From contig JAOKHV010000009.1 of assembly GCA_028248455.1 (NCBI GenBank), positions 1 through 64,000 of the forward strand: DNA of 64,000 nucleotides, given 5' to 3'. Both the position numbers and the translations under genes were made by a program. Below the pieces are notes generated by a model, which did not search any database, had not been told where the DNA came from, and saw only the letters and a list, made by a program, of their open reading frames with translations. Shown piece after piece: positions 37,645 through 46,901 of this stretch; positions within the stretch are counted from its first letter, which is position 1; each line of letters begins with the position of its first letter. This stretch comes from Ascidiaceihabitans sp. GTDB lineage: Bacteria > Pseudomonadota > Alphaproteobacteria > Rhodobacterales > Rhodobacteraceae.

Positions 37645-38526
37645 ATGTATATTTGCACTTTGCTCACCTCTCCACAGAATCCAAACCTTGAACCTGCTTT
37701 GGTGGAATCACTTCGCAATGCATGGGGTGGTGGCGATGCTATCTGGTTGGCACCGGACGAAGCGGCAGAGTTTGCATTGGCTGACATTCCTGCCAATCGC
37801 TGGGACGTTTGGGCGGATCTGCAAAAGATGTCTGTCGATTTGATCGTTCAGCCTGTTGTGGGGCGTCGCAAGAAGATGTTGCTGGCCGATATGGACAGCA
37901 CGATGATCGAGCAAGAGTGCATTGATGAACTGGCCGATGAGGCCGGCGTGGGCGAGCGTGTGAAAGATATCACTGCGCGCGCCATGAACGGTGAGTTGAA
38001 TTTTGACGGTGCATTGCGCGAACGCGTAGGCCTGCTGAAGGGTTTAAGTGCAGATGTGATTCAGGCGGTTTTGGATACACGGATTACCTTGATGCCTGGT
38101 GGTGCAACATTGCTTGCGACGATGAAAGCCGATGGCGGTCACGCGGCACTGGTATCTGGTGGGTTTACTGCGTTTACTCAATCAGTGTCGGCCACGCTTG
38201 GCTTTGATGAGAATCGTGCCAACACCTTGATCGTTGAAGACGGTGTTTTGACAGGCGACGTTGGTATGCCGATCCTTGGCAAACAAGCGAAGGTTGACGC
38301 GCTGGAACAGATCACCGTGCGTTTGGGTATTTCCGAAGAAGACGTCATGGCCGTGGGGGATGGCGCCAATGACCTTGGCATGTTGCACCGAGCCGGTACT
38401 GGTGTTGCGCTGCACGCCAAGCCAAGTGTCGCTGCCGAGTGTGATGTGCGCATCAATCACGGCGATCTAACGGCGTTGTTGTACATTCAGGGGTATTCGC
38501 GCGACGAATTCGCCTCTCTGAATTGA
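37645..38526 (+). CDS. serB: phosphoserine phosphatase
   Basis: 293-residue HAD-superfamily enzyme for the last step of serine synthesis. It has an N-terminal ACT-like region, then the catalytic aspartates in LLADMDSTMIEQECIDELAD (about residues 77-96), motif II in LVSGGFTAFT (about 170), and motif III/IV in VMAVGDGANDLGML (about 233-246). The start at 37645 (MYICTLLTSP) gives the usual length; the ORF continues upstream for 40 codons without coding character, and ATG 37621 is a secondary candidate. In relatives serB usually lies beside serC; here an island separates them. Confidence 0.95.
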   Translation: MYICTLLTSPQNPNLEPALVESLRNAWGGGDAIWLAPDEAAEFALADIPANRWDVWADLQKMSVDLIVQPVVGRRKKMLLADMDSTMIEQECIDELADEAGVGERVKDITARAMNGELNFDGALRERVGLLKGLSADVIQAVLDTRITLMPGGATLLATMKADGGHAALVSGGFTAFTQSVSATLGFDENRANTLIVEDGVLTGDVGMPILGKQAKVDALEQITVRLGISEEDVMAVGDGANDLGMLHRAGTGVALHAKPSVAAECDVRINHGDLTALLYIQGYSRDEFASLN

Positions 38527-38582
38527 TTTTTCGATGGGGTTTTGCCCAAACCCCAGAGCTTATTTGGTAAGATGAAGCTGCG

Positions 38583-39563
38583 TTAGATAAGCTGAGGCGC
38601 GGCGCGTTGGGTGCCTGTGCGCGTGCCGACCCAGTTTCGGATTGGCGCGTTGAGGTACTTCATCGTTTCGGGGTGCTCTGCATCAAGCACACCAAGTTTT
38701 ACGAGGATTGCAGCGATTGCGCATTCTGCCGCGCGGGTTGTTCCGTCGGTGATTTTGAGTGCAACGCCCATTTTCAGTTCCGGAATGATGGCGATAAAGA
38801 ATGCCTCCGCTCCTGTTTTGACAGCGACCTTGCCCCCCATTGCGCGCATCAGGTTGGTACAAGCCCGTCCTTCACCCGCAACCAATTCAGGGTGCAGCAT
38901 CATCGCCGATCGCAAGCGCTCTTCGGCGCTGTCGGCTGGGGCGGCTGCGAATGTTGCCATTGCGCGCGCCATCCCGTGAACAGTGGTTGCGTAATTTGGC
39001 GCACCACAGCCATCGATGCCGTAGCCGGGGCTGGTGAGTTGTGTGCTTTCTTCAAATGCCTCTAGGCAAGCGACTTGAACTGGGTGAGTTGGGTCGATGT
39101 ACTCGGACCCTGCTTTTAGATGTTTGGTGAGCGTCAGGAACCCAGTGTGCTTGCCAGAGCAGTTGTTGTGCATTTGGCAGGGCGTTTCATGCGCGCGGAT
39201 CAGCCCGTCGCGGGCATCTTTGTCGCTGGGTGCTTGTGGACCGCAGCGGAAGTCATCATCGCTGAGCCCCAGTTGTTCCAGCCATTTGGAAACGGGGTCT
39301 GTGTGGATGGCGGCCCCTTGGTGAGAGGCGCAAGAGAGGGCGAGATGTTGGGTGGTTAACCGATGTGCGTCGGCAGCACCTGAACGGATCAATGGTAGTG
39401 ATTGGATCATCTTTGAGGAGGACCTTGGGAGCACAACTGTGTCCGGATCACCCCATGCATGAACGATTTGCCCAGTGTCATCGCAGACCACTGCATGCCC
39501 AGAATGGACGCTTTCAAGGAACGGACCGCGCCAAATTTCGGTCATTGGTGCTGAATTTGTCAT
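38583..39563 (-). CDS. asparaginase, rhizobial (thermolabile, AnsA) type
   Basis: 326-residue protein related to the Rhizobium-type L-asparaginase, which is structurally distinct from E. coli AnsA/AnsB and deaminates asparagine to aspartate. Typical features are VVLPRSSSKMIQSLPLI (about residues 44-60, with the SSK motif), NNCSGKHTGFL (about 132-142) with the zinc-linked Cys, and GIDGCGAPNYA (about 190). These all match the family. The start at 39563 has AGAGGG upstream; the ORF extends 11 codons further, less plausibly. It is convergent with serB. The catabolic role is inferred from the family. Confidence 0.87.
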   Translation of the reverse strand: MTNSAPMTEIWRGPFLESVHSGHAVVCDDTGQIVHAWGDPDTVVLPRSSSKMIQSLPLIRSGAADAHRLTTQHLALSCASHQGAAIHTDPVSKWLEQLGLSDDDFRCGPQAPSDKDARDGLIRAHETPCQMHNNCSGKHTGFLTLTKHLKAGSEYIDPTHPVQVACLEAFEESTQLTSPGYGIDGCGAPNYATTVHGMARAMATFAAAPADSAEERLRSAMMLHPELVAGEGRACTNLMRAMGGKVAVKTGAEAFFIAIIPELKMGVALKITDGTTRAAECAIAAILVKLGVLDAEHPETMKYLNAPIRNWVGTRTGTQRAAPQLI

Positions 39564-39738
39564 ATTTTCCCTCTCAACTGCCCGAAAACCTACCAATCAG
39601 GCTTTTGCAACTCGCTAGTTTCGCGCTAATATGCTTCTTGTCGAGAAGAATACGGACGCTGGCAAGAGTGTGGTCGCAAAAAGAACCATGGGTAGCGATT
39701 TGAAAATTGAGGTTTAGGACAGTCTGGAGGCTGGACAG

Positions 39739-40269
39739 ATGGGAATTAAAACAACTTTTGCTGCACTACTTTGTGTAGGTTCGCTGGTGGGATCAGGTGC
39801 CATGGCGCAAAGCCAAAGCAAAAATCGTGTCGCACAAAAGACAAAATGGAGTGTTTTCGTTGAAGACAATCCAACAGAGTGCTGGAGCGTATCCGCACCT
39901 GAAGAGACCGTAAATTCACGTGATGGGCGGGTCGTCGCCGCCACACGCAGCCAGATTTTGCTGATGGTGTTTTATCGCCCAAGCGAAGGTGCCAAAGGTC
40001 AAATCGCGTTTACTGGCGGATATCCATTTGCAAGTGGTAGCACAGTCAACGTGAATATCAGTGGCAATGAATTTGAAATGTTCACTGAAGGCGAGTGGGC
40101 CTGGCCTGCAAGCGCATCAGATGACGCCAAAATGGTGACAGCCATGAAGCGCGGTGCAAGCGCCATCGTTACCGGTGTTTCTGGTCGTGGTACAGTGACC
40201 AAAGATACGTTTTCACTGCTTGGCTTTACCGCTGCTATCGAGGATGCAAAAAAACGCTGCGGCGGTTAA
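39739..40269 (+). CDS. invasion associated locus B (IalB) family protein
   Basis: 176-residue secreted protein. A Sec signal peptide (residues 1-23, ending AMAQ) precedes a beta-rich domain of the IalB family (KWSVFVEDNPTECWSVSAPEE...). Conserved Cys residues near the start and end (Cys48 and Cys174) could form a disulfide. The family name comes from Bartonella, where IalB affects erythrocyte invasion, but relatives in free-living alphaproteobacteria have no known invasion role. A strong terminator lies 21 bases downstream, so it is a single-gene unit. The function here is unknown beyond a likely periplasmic or envelope location. Confidence 0.8.
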   Translation: MGIKTTFAALLCVGSLVGSGAMAQSQSKNRVAQKTKWSVFVEDNPTECWSVSAPEETVNSRDGRVVAATRSQILLMVFYRPSEGAKGQIAFTGGYPFASGSTVNVNISGNEFEMFTEGEWAWPASASDDAKMVTAMKRGASAIVTGVSGRGTVTKDTFSLLGFTAAIEDAKKRCGG

Positions 40270-40289
40270 TGAGCAACTTTTGACAGTCA

Positions 40290-40321
40290 AACGCGGCTCC
40301 TCCCGGGGGTCGCGTTTTTTC
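40290..40321 (+). terminator. terminator after the IalB-family gene
   Basis: Stem ACGCG (40291-40295) / CGCGT (40311-40315) with inner pairs CTCC/GGGG, followed by TTTTT. Confidence 0.85.
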
Positions 40322-40388
40322 TTGCTCTGTCGAAACCTTTTGATACTGGCCGACATTCCTATATAGAGCGGCATCTAACCCATATTGG

Positions 40389-41582
40389 ATGAACAACATG
40401 TCTGCTCCCAGCGCGCCGATTACCCAAGACCTGATTACGATCCCTCGCAAGATGCCGGATGGCCCTATCAATTTGGTAGGACTTTCACGCGATGTGATGC
40501 GCGAGCTGTTGATCAAACACGGGACAAAGGAAAAGCAGGCAAAGATGCGTGTGGGTCAAATTTGGCAGTGGATCTATCAGTGGGGCGTGCGCGACTTTGC
40601 TGAGATGACAAACCTGTCCAAGGATTTCCGCGCTGAGTTGGCAGAGAAGTTTGTGATCGCTGTTCCTGAAGTTGTGAACAAACAAGTCAGCACGGATGGA
40701 ACACGTAAGTATCTTGTCCGTATCGCAGGTGGTCATGAGGTTGAGGTGGTTTACATCCCCGAAGCTGATCGTGGCACGCTGTGTATCTCGAGCCAAGTTG
40801 GTTGCACGCTGACCTGTTCATTCTGCCACACGGGTACACAGAAGTTGGTGCGTAACCTTACGGTAGGCGAAATCATTGGCCAAGTTATGTTGGCGCGTGA
40901 TGATTTGGACGAGTGGCCAGAGCATGGCACCCGTACTTATGAGGCGCGCAAATTATCCAACATCGTTCTGATGGGTATGGGTGAGCCGCTGTATAACTTT
41001 GAAAACGTACGTGACGCGATGAAGATCGCGATGGACCCTGAAGGGATCCAGCTGTCGCGCCGTCGTATTACATTGTCGACCTCTGGCGTTGTTCCAGAGA
41101 TTGCGCGTACCGCGGAAGAAATTGGTTGCTTATTGGCAGTGTCCTTCCACGCGACGACCGACGAAGTGCGCGATAATTTGGTGCCGATCAACAAACGCTG
41201 GAACATTGAAACATTGTTGGAAGCATTGCGTGCCTATCCGAAGGTTTCCAATTCCGAGCGTATTACGTTTGAATACGTTATGCTGGACGGAGTGAATGAC
41301 AGCATCGAAGATGCGCACCGTTTGGTGAAATTGATTGAAGGCATTCCGGCCAAGATCAACCTGATCCCCTTCAATGAATGGCCTGGTGCGCCGTACAAGC
41401 GTTCGTCAGGCAACCGTATTCACCGCTTTGCGGATATTATTCATGAGGCTGGTTATGCTAGCCCAATTCGCACACCGCGTGGCGAGGATATTTTCGCTGC
41501 GTGTGGTCAGCTTAAGTCTGAGACGCAACGCGAACGTAAGTCACGCAAGCAGATAGCGGAAGAGGCGAGTTTAGAATCGTAA
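40389..41582 (+). CDS. rlmN: 23S rRNA (A2503-C2)/tRNA (A37-C2) methyltransferase RlmN
   Basis: 397-residue radical SAM enzyme that methylates C2 of A2503 in 23S rRNA and A37 in some tRNAs. The N-terminal accessory domain (about 1-110) is followed by the iron-sulfur motif [15 protein letters not shown] (about residues 137-151, C-x3-C-x2-C). The [12 protein letters not shown] motif is at about 198-209, and the second catalytic Cys is in [10 protein letters not shown] near residue 377. Length and residues are complete. ATG at 40389; the methionine three codons later is also possible. Confidence 0.97.
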   Translation: MNNMSAPSAPITQDLITIPRKMPDGPINLVGLSRDVMRELLIKHGTKEKQAKMRVGQIWQWIYQWGVRDFAEMTNLSKDFRAELAEKFVIAVPEVVNKQVSTDGTRKYLVRIAGGHEVEVVYIPEADRGTLCISSQVGCTLTCSFCHTGTQKLVRNLTVGEIIGQVMLARDDLDEWPEHGTRTYEARKLSNIVLMGMGEPLYNFENVRDAMKIAMDPEGIQLSRRRITLSTSGVVPEIARTAEEIGCLLAVSFHATTDEVRDNLVPINKRWNIETLLEALRAYPKVSNSERITFEYVMLDGVNDSIEDAHRLVKLIEGIPAKINLIPFNEWPGAPYKRSSGNRIHRFADIIHEAGYASPIRTPRGEDIFAACGQLKSETQRERKSRKQIAEEASLES

Positions 41583-41720
41583 TAACTGTTTCTAAAATTG
41601 AAACAATGTGGCGCACTTGCCTCATTGTTTGAGTAGCGCCCCTTAATGACCTCAATTCCGTACGATTGGTGCCGCTTGTGGAAACAATATTGGTCCCTGT
41701 AGAGACAACAGGTGGCTTCA

Positions 41721-41933
41721 ATGTCCATTCTTTCAAATCAAGACCAATTTGCAACAGCGAAGATTGTCGAACTTGTTATCGGTGAGCGTACAAAAGCATT
41801 GCCAAAACGCAAGTGGAAGCACTGCTTGGCAGGTTACGGCTATAGCATCCGCGAAAGAAACGCAGGCGATGTGCTTGAAACACTACCGCACCACATTGAA
41901 GTTTGCACTTTGGCTGCCGAAATTGCTGCTTAA
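41721..41933 (+). CDS. conserved-looking small protein, unknown
   Basis: 70-residue basic protein starting MSILSNQDQFATAKIV with ATG at 41721 and AGGTGG 5 bases upstream. It has a helix-rich N-terminus, a basic patch (KALPKRKWKHCL) and a C-terminus with two Cys (about residues 36 and 62). No domain is recognised. A good ribosome site, codon use like its neighbours and a separate position between two intact genes suggest it is real. It lies 138 bases after rlmN and converges with the LOG gene. Confidence 0.6.
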   Translation: MSILSNQDQFATAKIVELVIGERTKALPKRKWKHCLAGYGYSIRERNAGDVLETLPHHIEVCTLAAEIAA

Positions 41934-41958
41934 GCGATGAATTGAGTGTGGGCTAAGT

Positions 41959-42804
41959 TTAGCGGCCGGGGACTTCCTCGCGACGTGAGCTGGTTTCCCA
42001 ATTCTCGATTAAATCCATTGCTTCTGCAGCTGTGTCGACAAAGCGGAACAGATCCAAATCCTCCTCGGAGATCGTGCCTGCATCCGCGAGCACATCCCAG
42101 TTGATAATACCTTCCCAGAAGGCTTTGCCGAAGAGCAAGAACGGTACGCGTTGCATACGGCCCGTTTGAATAAGCGTCAGTGCCTCAAACATTTCGTCGA
42201 GCGTGCCAAAGCCGCCGGGGAATACGCAAATTGCGCGTGCGCGCATTAAGAAGTGCATCTTGCGGATCGCGAAGTAGTGGAAGTTGAAGCAAAGCTCAGG
42301 CGTGACGTATTCGTTTGGTGCTTGCTCGAACGGCAGAACGATGTTCAGCCCGATTGATGCGCCGTTCGCATCGATTGCACCGCGGTTGCCCGCCTCCATC
42401 ACGCCGGGTCCACCACCGGTGACAATCACGTTTTCTTTGCCATCACTTTCCTTAGACTTTAGTGTCATCAGACGTGAAAACTCGCGCGCTTCGTCATAAA
42501 AAGACGACAGGTCAGCCAGCGCTTTGGTCCGCGCCGTTTCCTTTTTCGCCGGCTCTGGAATGCGTGCACCACCAAATAAAACGATTGTGCTGTTGATGCC
42601 TGCTTCGTCCAACATCAATTCTGGTTTGAGCAATTCAAGTTGTAGCCGCACGGGGCGCAATTCGTCACGGCATAAAAATTCGTCATCAGCAAAGGCCAGT
42701 TTATATGCCGGTGCCCGTGTTTGTGGGGTATCTGGCGCGTCTTGTGTGGCGGCGCGGTCAGTGTGTGCATCGCGAAATGGCTTGGCTTGGTCTTTGCTCA
42801 TCAT
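41959..42804 (-). CDS. LOG family protein (TIGR00730-type)
   Basis: 281-residue Rossmann-fold protein with the motif CVFPGGFGTLDEMFEAL (PGGxGTxxE, about residues 193-209), characteristic of LOG proteins that release cytokinin-type free bases from nucleoside monophosphates or act as nucleoside 5'-monophosphate phosphoribohydrolases. Older annotations as lysine decarboxylase are incorrect for this family. It is longer than the roughly 190-residue short LOGs, having an N-terminal extension of about 75 residues. It starts at 42804 or three bases later (MMSK). It is divergent from dapD over about 125 bases. Confidence 0.83.
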   Translation of the reverse strand: MMSKDQAKPFRDAHTDRAATQDAPDTPQTRAPAYKLAFADDEFLCRDELRPVRLQLELLKPELMLDEAGINSTIVLFGGARIPEPAKKETARTKALADLSSFYDEAREFSRLMTLKSKESDGKENVIVTGGGPGVMEAGNRGAIDANGASIGLNIVLPFEQAPNEYVTPELCFNFHYFAIRKMHFLMRARAICVFPGGFGTLDEMFEALTLIQTGRMQRVPFLLFGKAFWEGIINWDVLADAGTISEEDLDLFRFVDTAAEAMDLIENWETSSRREEVPGR

Positions 42805-42928
42805 TTCTATCCTTTAAAAATCCAGGTTGCGTAAGAGGTACCGTGCAAGAACTCAGTTTCCCAGATATGATTGCACTGTTCACAGTATTGTTGTCTAAGC
42901 GCTGCAACTTATTTTCAGAGGAACTGAC

Positions 42929-43756
42929 ATGTCAAATGCACAGCTAGAATCCGCGATTGAATCCGCATGGGATGCACGCGATACTATTTCACCTACCACA
43001 ACTGGCGAACAGCGTGACGCAATTGAAGATACGCTTGCTGCTCTAGACAGCGGCAAACTGCGCGTTGCAGAGCGTCAGGACAATGGCGACTGGCACGTAA
43101 ATCAGTGGGCTAAGAAAGCTGTTCTTTTGGGCTTCCGCATCAAAGATATGGAAATGCAAGACGGCGGCCCACAGGGCAGCGGTTGGTGGGATAAAGTTGA
43201 TTCCAAGTTCAAAGGCTGGGGCGAAGCTGAGTGGATGGCCGCCGGTTTCCGCGCCGTTCCAAACTGTGTTGTACGCAAATCTGCATTTATCGCACCGGGC
43301 GTTGTTTTGATGCCATCGTTCGTGAACCTTGGCGCGTATGTCGACGAAGGCACAATGGTAGATACATGGGCGACTGTTGGTTCATGCGCACAAATCGGTA
43401 AAAATGTGCACCTGTCCGGCGGCGTTGGCATTGGTGGTGTTCTTGAACCAATGCAAGCGGGTCCAACAATCATCGAAGATAACTGTTTCATTGGTGCGCG
43501 TTCAGAAGTTGTTGAAGGTTGCATCGTGCGCGAAGGTTCCGTTTTGGGCATGGGCGTATTTATCGGTCAGTCCACCAAGATTTTGGACCGTGAGACGGGT
43601 GAAGTGTTCTACGGTGAAGTGCCTTCAGGCTCTGTTGTTGTTGCGGGTTCCATGCCGTCTAAAAACGGTGTGCACCTGTATTGCGCCGTGATCGTTAAGA
43701 AGGTGGATGCAAAGACACGTTCTAAAACTTCGATCAACGAGCTGCTGCGCGACTAA
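42929..43756 (+). CDS. dapD: 2,3,4,5-tetrahydropyridine-2,6-dicarboxylate N-succinyltransferase
   Basis: 275-residue left-handed beta-helix acyltransferase of the succinylase branch of lysine and diaminopimelate synthesis. The N-terminal helical domain (about 1-100) is followed by hexapeptide repeats (around residues 105-240, e.g. [20 protein letters not shown] and [12 protein letters not shown]). The conserved DapD C-terminal block [14 protein letters not shown] is present. The length is normal. The ATG at 42929 follows GAGGAACTGAC. dapE, acting later in the same pathway, lies 1 kb downstream. Confidence 0.97.
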   Translation: MSNAQLESAIESAWDARDTISPTTTGEQRDAIEDTLAALDSGKLRVAERQDNGDWHVNQWAKKAVLLGFRIKDMEMQDGGPQGSGWWDKVDSKFKGWGEAEWMAAGFRAVPNCVVRKSAFIAPGVVLMPSFVNLGAYVDEGTMVDTWATVGSCAQIGKNVHLSGGVGIGGVLEPMQAGPTIIEDNCFIGARSEVVEGCIVREGSVLGMGVFIGQSTKILDRETGEVFYGEVPSGSVVVAGSMPSKNGVHLYCAVIVKKVDAKTRSKTSINELLRD

Positions 43757-43779
43757 TTACTGCACTCAATTCTAAAGAG

Positions 43780-43810
43780 GGGAAGGGGCGATATACCTCT
43801 TCCCTTTTTT
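43780..43810 (+). terminator. terminator of dapD
   Basis: 9-bp stem GGGAAGGGG (43780-43788) / CCTCTTCCC (43796-43804) with one G-U pair, 7-base loop, then TTTTTT. Confidence 0.9.
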
Positions 43811-43867
43811 GTGGGTGCTGCGCAATAAGTGCGTTAGTCCAAAAACACACAACAAAGGATCGGCACA

Positions 43868-44185
43868 ATGGCTGGGTCAAAGCAAAAAGTTTATACACTC
43901 TTGGTCGAGATTGGCCGTAAAGAGGGCGACGGTCTTCCAAAGAAGGCAACCGGTGCCGCACTGATGTGTTTTGCCAGTGGTGTGGACGAGGCTGAAGCTG
44001 TTCGTGAAACTGTTGCGATCCTTAAGCAAGCGGACACCGCCCCTTTGGATGTCTCAGGTTATGGCACGTTGGAAGAACGCGAAGCCGAAGGTCACGAGAT
44101 CGAAGAAGGTGAACGCGAGTTGATGCAACGTGCCTTGGAAGAGAATTCGGTTATTATTGCGCAGATGACGCCGTTCTTCGATTAA
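43868..44185 (+). CDS. conserved-looking protein of unknown function, 105 residues
   Basis: Acidic, helix-rich soluble protein (MAGSKQKVYTLLVEIGRKEG...). The N-terminal third resembles a beta-strand core and the C-terminal half is a Glu-rich helix (TLEEREAEGHEIEEGERELM) ending FFD. No named domain is recognised. The ribosome site AAAGGATCGGCACA precedes the ATG. It lies between the dapD terminator and a decayed gene, on the same strand as dapD and dapE. No signal peptide or membrane segment is visible. Confidence 0.65.
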   Translation: MAGSKQKVYTLLVEIGRKEGDGLPKKATGAALMCFASGVDEAEAVRETVAILKQADTAPLDVSGYGTLEEREAEGHEIEEGERELMQRALEENSVIIAQMTPFFD

Positions 44186-44206
44186 CCTTTACGGGCTTTT
44201 GCCAAA

Positions 44207-44518
44207 CTATTTCAGATAGATTTCTGTGTAGGTACCATCTTCGTGGAATTTTAAAATCAATTGGTTAATTTGTTCGATCCATTTGCTGTCGGAAGGCAGT
44301 GCGGTGCCATAGCTTTCGTACTGGAATGTTGGACCTGCGAGTTGGCCGAATGCCGCACCATCCGTCAGAACGTAATAGATAAGGATAGGAGAGTGGAAGA
44401 CCACGGCGTCCAAGTCCCCGTTTTTAACGGCTGTTGCGCCTGTATCGATCAGAAGTTCCGATGCTGCCACCATTTTGCCTCTGCCCAATTTAGGAGACAA
44501 AATACGCCAACAGCCCAC
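44207..44518 (-). pseudogene. ABC transporter solute-binding protein (family 3) fragment
   Basis: Open for about 103 codons with a TGG-rich, unrelated start. From about residue 18 it reads like the C-terminal lobe of amino-acid-type binding proteins (AVKNGDLDAVVFHSPILIYYV, later FQYESYGTALPSDSKW and YTEIYLK). The N-terminal 170 or so residues, signal peptide and partner permease/ATPase genes are absent. It ends without the usual WFG-type tail. It is most likely a relic. The following gap 44519-44733 holds nothing recognisable apart from the dapE ribosome site. Confidence 0.55.
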
Positions 44519-44733
44519 AAGTTATCCTGTACTTTTATAACGTACATCGTTGGCACGAGCGCTGCTCATTAAAGGCTTATACTACTAATTGCCCTGCCTT
44601 GGATCATATTATTGTCGTCAGAATAGCAGCTGTTTTTATGTTTTGTTAATGAATTACGTCAGAAGGGACTTGGCATCGCGCCATTTTCGCCACATTCCTA
44701 TACGCATCTTTGATGAAAACCATAGGAAACACT

Positions 44734-45879
44734 ATGTCTGGTATAGATCCCGCCAAACTCACAGCAGATTTAGTACGCTGCCCGTCCATTACGCCCGCTG
44801 ATGCGGGTGCGTTAGACATACTTGCGAACCTATTAGGCGATGCGGGCTTTGAACTCAGCTGGGCAGACCGTTGTGGAATACGGAATTTGTTCGCTCGTTG
44901 GGGCGAAAAAGGGCACGCGCACACCTTTGGTTTTAATGGTCACACTGATGTTGTTCCGCTTGGCGATGAGGCGGCATGGACCATGCCCCCATTTGGTGCG
45001 GAAATCAAAGATGGCATAATGTATGGGCGCGGTACCACTGATATGAAATCTGGCGTTGCGGCGTTTACTGCTGCTGCTGTTGATTTTGTCAAAGAAACGC
45101 CGCCTGATGGTGCGCTGATCATTGCCATTACCGGCGACGAAGAAGCAGATGCTATTGATGGCACTACCGCCCTCCTTGAGCACATGGACAACAACAACGA
45201 AGCGATGTCTGTTTGCTTAGTTGGTGAGCCAACTTGCCCTAATGAGATGGGCGATATGATTAAGATTGGGCGCCGCGGATCGCTGACCGCCTTCTTTAAG
45301 CTCACGGGTAAACAGGGGCACGCGGCGTACCCGCATCGTGCAAACAATCCGCTTCCTGCGATGATGCGCCTAATGGATCGTTTGGCGTCCTATGAGCTGG
45401 ACACCGGTACTGATCATTTTGATGCGTCTACGTTGGCTGTTGTCACCGTTGATACAGGCAACCAAGCGACCAATGTGATTCCTGCGGATTGTTCTGCTAC
45501 GGCAAACGTTCGCTTTAATGACACCCATTCCGGCGCAAGCCTAAGCACTTGGCTACAAAGTGAGGCAGATAAGATAATCGCAGAGTTTGGGGTAAAGATT
45601 GATCTGAGGATCAAGATTTCAGGTGAGAGTTTTGTAACCGCTCCAGGTGAGTTGTCGAACTTGGTCAGTGCTGCAGTTCAAGCGGAAACCAATATTGTTC
45701 CAGAGCTAAGTACCACAGGCGGTACGTCTGATGCTCGGTTTATCAAGAACCATTGCCCAGTGGTCGAATTCGGACTGGTAGGGCAGTCGATGCATCAAGT
45801 CGATGAGCATGTGAAAGTCGCCCATATTCACCAACTGAAATCGATCTATGGCCGTATCCTGAGGGACTATTTTGCATGA
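44734..45879 (+). CDS. dapE: succinyl-diaminopimelate desuccinylase
   Basis: 381-residue M20-type di-zinc peptidase acting in lysine and meso-DAP synthesis. Metal ligands lie in [18 protein letters not shown] (about residues 62-79), [12 protein letters not shown] (about 96-107) and the [11 protein letters not shown] block (about 129-139, catalytic Glu). The dimerisation domain with [14 protein letters not shown] follows at about 190-204. The start at 44734 has AGGAA 5 bases upstream and removes 8 residues from the longest ORF. It overlaps the next gene by ATGA, so it heads a three-gene operon. Confidence 0.95.
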   Translation: MSGIDPAKLTADLVRCPSITPADAGALDILANLLGDAGFELSWADRCGIRNLFARWGEKGHAHTFGFNGHTDVVPLGDEAAWTMPPFGAEIKDGIMYGRGTTDMKSGVAAFTAAAVDFVKETPPDGALIIAITGDEEADAIDGTTALLEHMDNNNEAMSVCLVGEPTCPNEMGDMIKIGRRGSLTAFFKLTGKQGHAAYPHRANNPLPAMMRLMDRLASYELDTGTDHFDASTLAVVTVDTGNQATNVIPADCSATANVRFNDTHSGASLSTWLQSEADKIIAEFGVKIDLRIKISGESFVTAPGELSNLVSAAVQAETNIVPELSTTGGTSDARFIKNHCPVVEFGLVGQSMHQVDEHVKVAHIHQLKSIYGRILRDYFA

Positions 45880-46298
45880 GCATCGAGATCCATCAAACCG
45901 ACGACATCGAAGCCTGTCGTGATTTGCGTCGCACGGTTTTTATTGGAGAGCAGGGCGTTTCTGAGGAAGAAGAGATCGATGATCTAGACCCTGTCTCGAT
46001 ACATGTTTTGGCGACGGTTGATGGGGTTCCAAAAGCAACGGCACGGATTTTGATCAAAGGAGATATTGCAAAGATCGGGCGTGTTTGTGTGCTCAAGGAT
46101 CAGCGTGGGACTGGCCTCGGTGCTGCTTTGATGCGCAAGACCATTGATGTATGCAAAACTCAAGAAGGCGTAAAAAGGTCCATGTTAGGGGCACAAACGT
46201 ACGCGATTCCGTTCTATGAGAAACTTGGATACCGCGCCTATGGCCCGATTTTTTTGGATGCTGAGATCGAACATCGTGACATGGAACTGGATTTATGA
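45876..46298 (+). CDS. GNAT family N-acetyltransferase
   Basis: 140-residue acetyltransferase of the GNAT fold. The acetyl-CoA-binding motif is in [23 protein letters not shown] (about residues 68-90), corresponding to Q/R-x-x-G-x-G/A. The remaining core has the N-terminal ECxxxRRxVFIxEQGV type block. It resembles the ElaA/YjcF-like GNATs, for which substrates are rarely known. It overlaps dapE and the next gene by 4 bases each, so it is likely translationally coupled, but its link to lysine synthesis is only positional. Confidence 0.85.
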   Translation: MSIEIHQTDDIEACRDLRRTVFIGEQGVSEEEEIDDLDPVSIHVLATVDGVPKATARILIKGDIAKIGRVCVLKDQRGTGLGAALMRKTIDVCKTQEGVKRSMLGAQTYAIPFYEKLGYRAYGPIFLDAEIEHRDMELDL

Positions 46299-46870
46299 CC
46301 CGTCCGACGTTGATCATAATGCTCAAAGAACCACGCGCTGGGCGGGTGAAGACACGCCTTGGCAAAGATATCGGTCTAACGGCTGCGGCGTGGTGGTTCC
46401 GCCATCAGGTTAAACGTCTGCTGCGCCGCATTGATGATCCACGTTGGAACGTTGTTTTGGCTGTCGCGCCTGATCGCGCTGGAATGCTTAGTCGTGTTTG
46501 GCCTGCGCATTTTGAACGCATTGCACAGGGGCAGGGAGATTTGGGGGACCGTATGGCTCGTGTTATACAGGCTATCCCTGCTGGGCCAGTATGCGTAATC
46601 GGTGCCGACATTCCTGACATTGGCCCTGTTCAAATTGCGCGTGCTTTTGCAGCTCTGGGCACATCTGATGCCGTTTTTGGTCCTGCGCATGACGGGGGAT
46701 TTTGGTTGGTTGGGTTCAAGCGAAGCAATCCAATGCCTCCAAGATTGTTCCAAGATGTACGTTGGTCGACCGAACATGCGCTTGGCGATACCCGTGCTAG
46801 CCTAGGTGGGCTAAGGGTCACTTTGGTCGATGAGTTGCAAGACATAGACACGGTAGACGATTTGCGATGA
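46295..46870 (+). CDS. TIGR04282/DUF2064 glycosyltransferase-like protein
   Basis: 191-residue small GT-A-like protein. The N-terminus LIIMLKEPRAGRVKTRLGKDIG (about residues 4-25) is the signature of the DUF2064 family (TIGR04282), described as arsenosugar biosynthesis glycosyltransferase in some organisms because of gene context, without direct proof for this protein. An acidic motif VIGADIPDIGP (about 97-107) and DAVFGPAHDGGFWLVG (about 127-142) complete the pattern. It is the last gene of the dapE operon by overlap. No arsenosugar genes are adjacent, so the substrate is open. Confidence 0.75.
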   Translation: MTRPTLIIMLKEPRAGRVKTRLGKDIGLTAAAWWFRHQVKRLLRRIDDPRWNVVLAVAPDRAGMLSRVWPAHFERIAQGQGDLGDRMARVIQAIPAGPVCVIGADIPDIGPVQIARAFAALGTSDAVFGPAHDGGFWLVGFKRSNPMPPRLFQDVRWSTEHALGDTRASLGGLRVTLVDELQDIDTVDDLR

Positions 46871-46901
46871 CGTTGGCGCATTAGCGTGCTATCCGGGCGC
46901 T

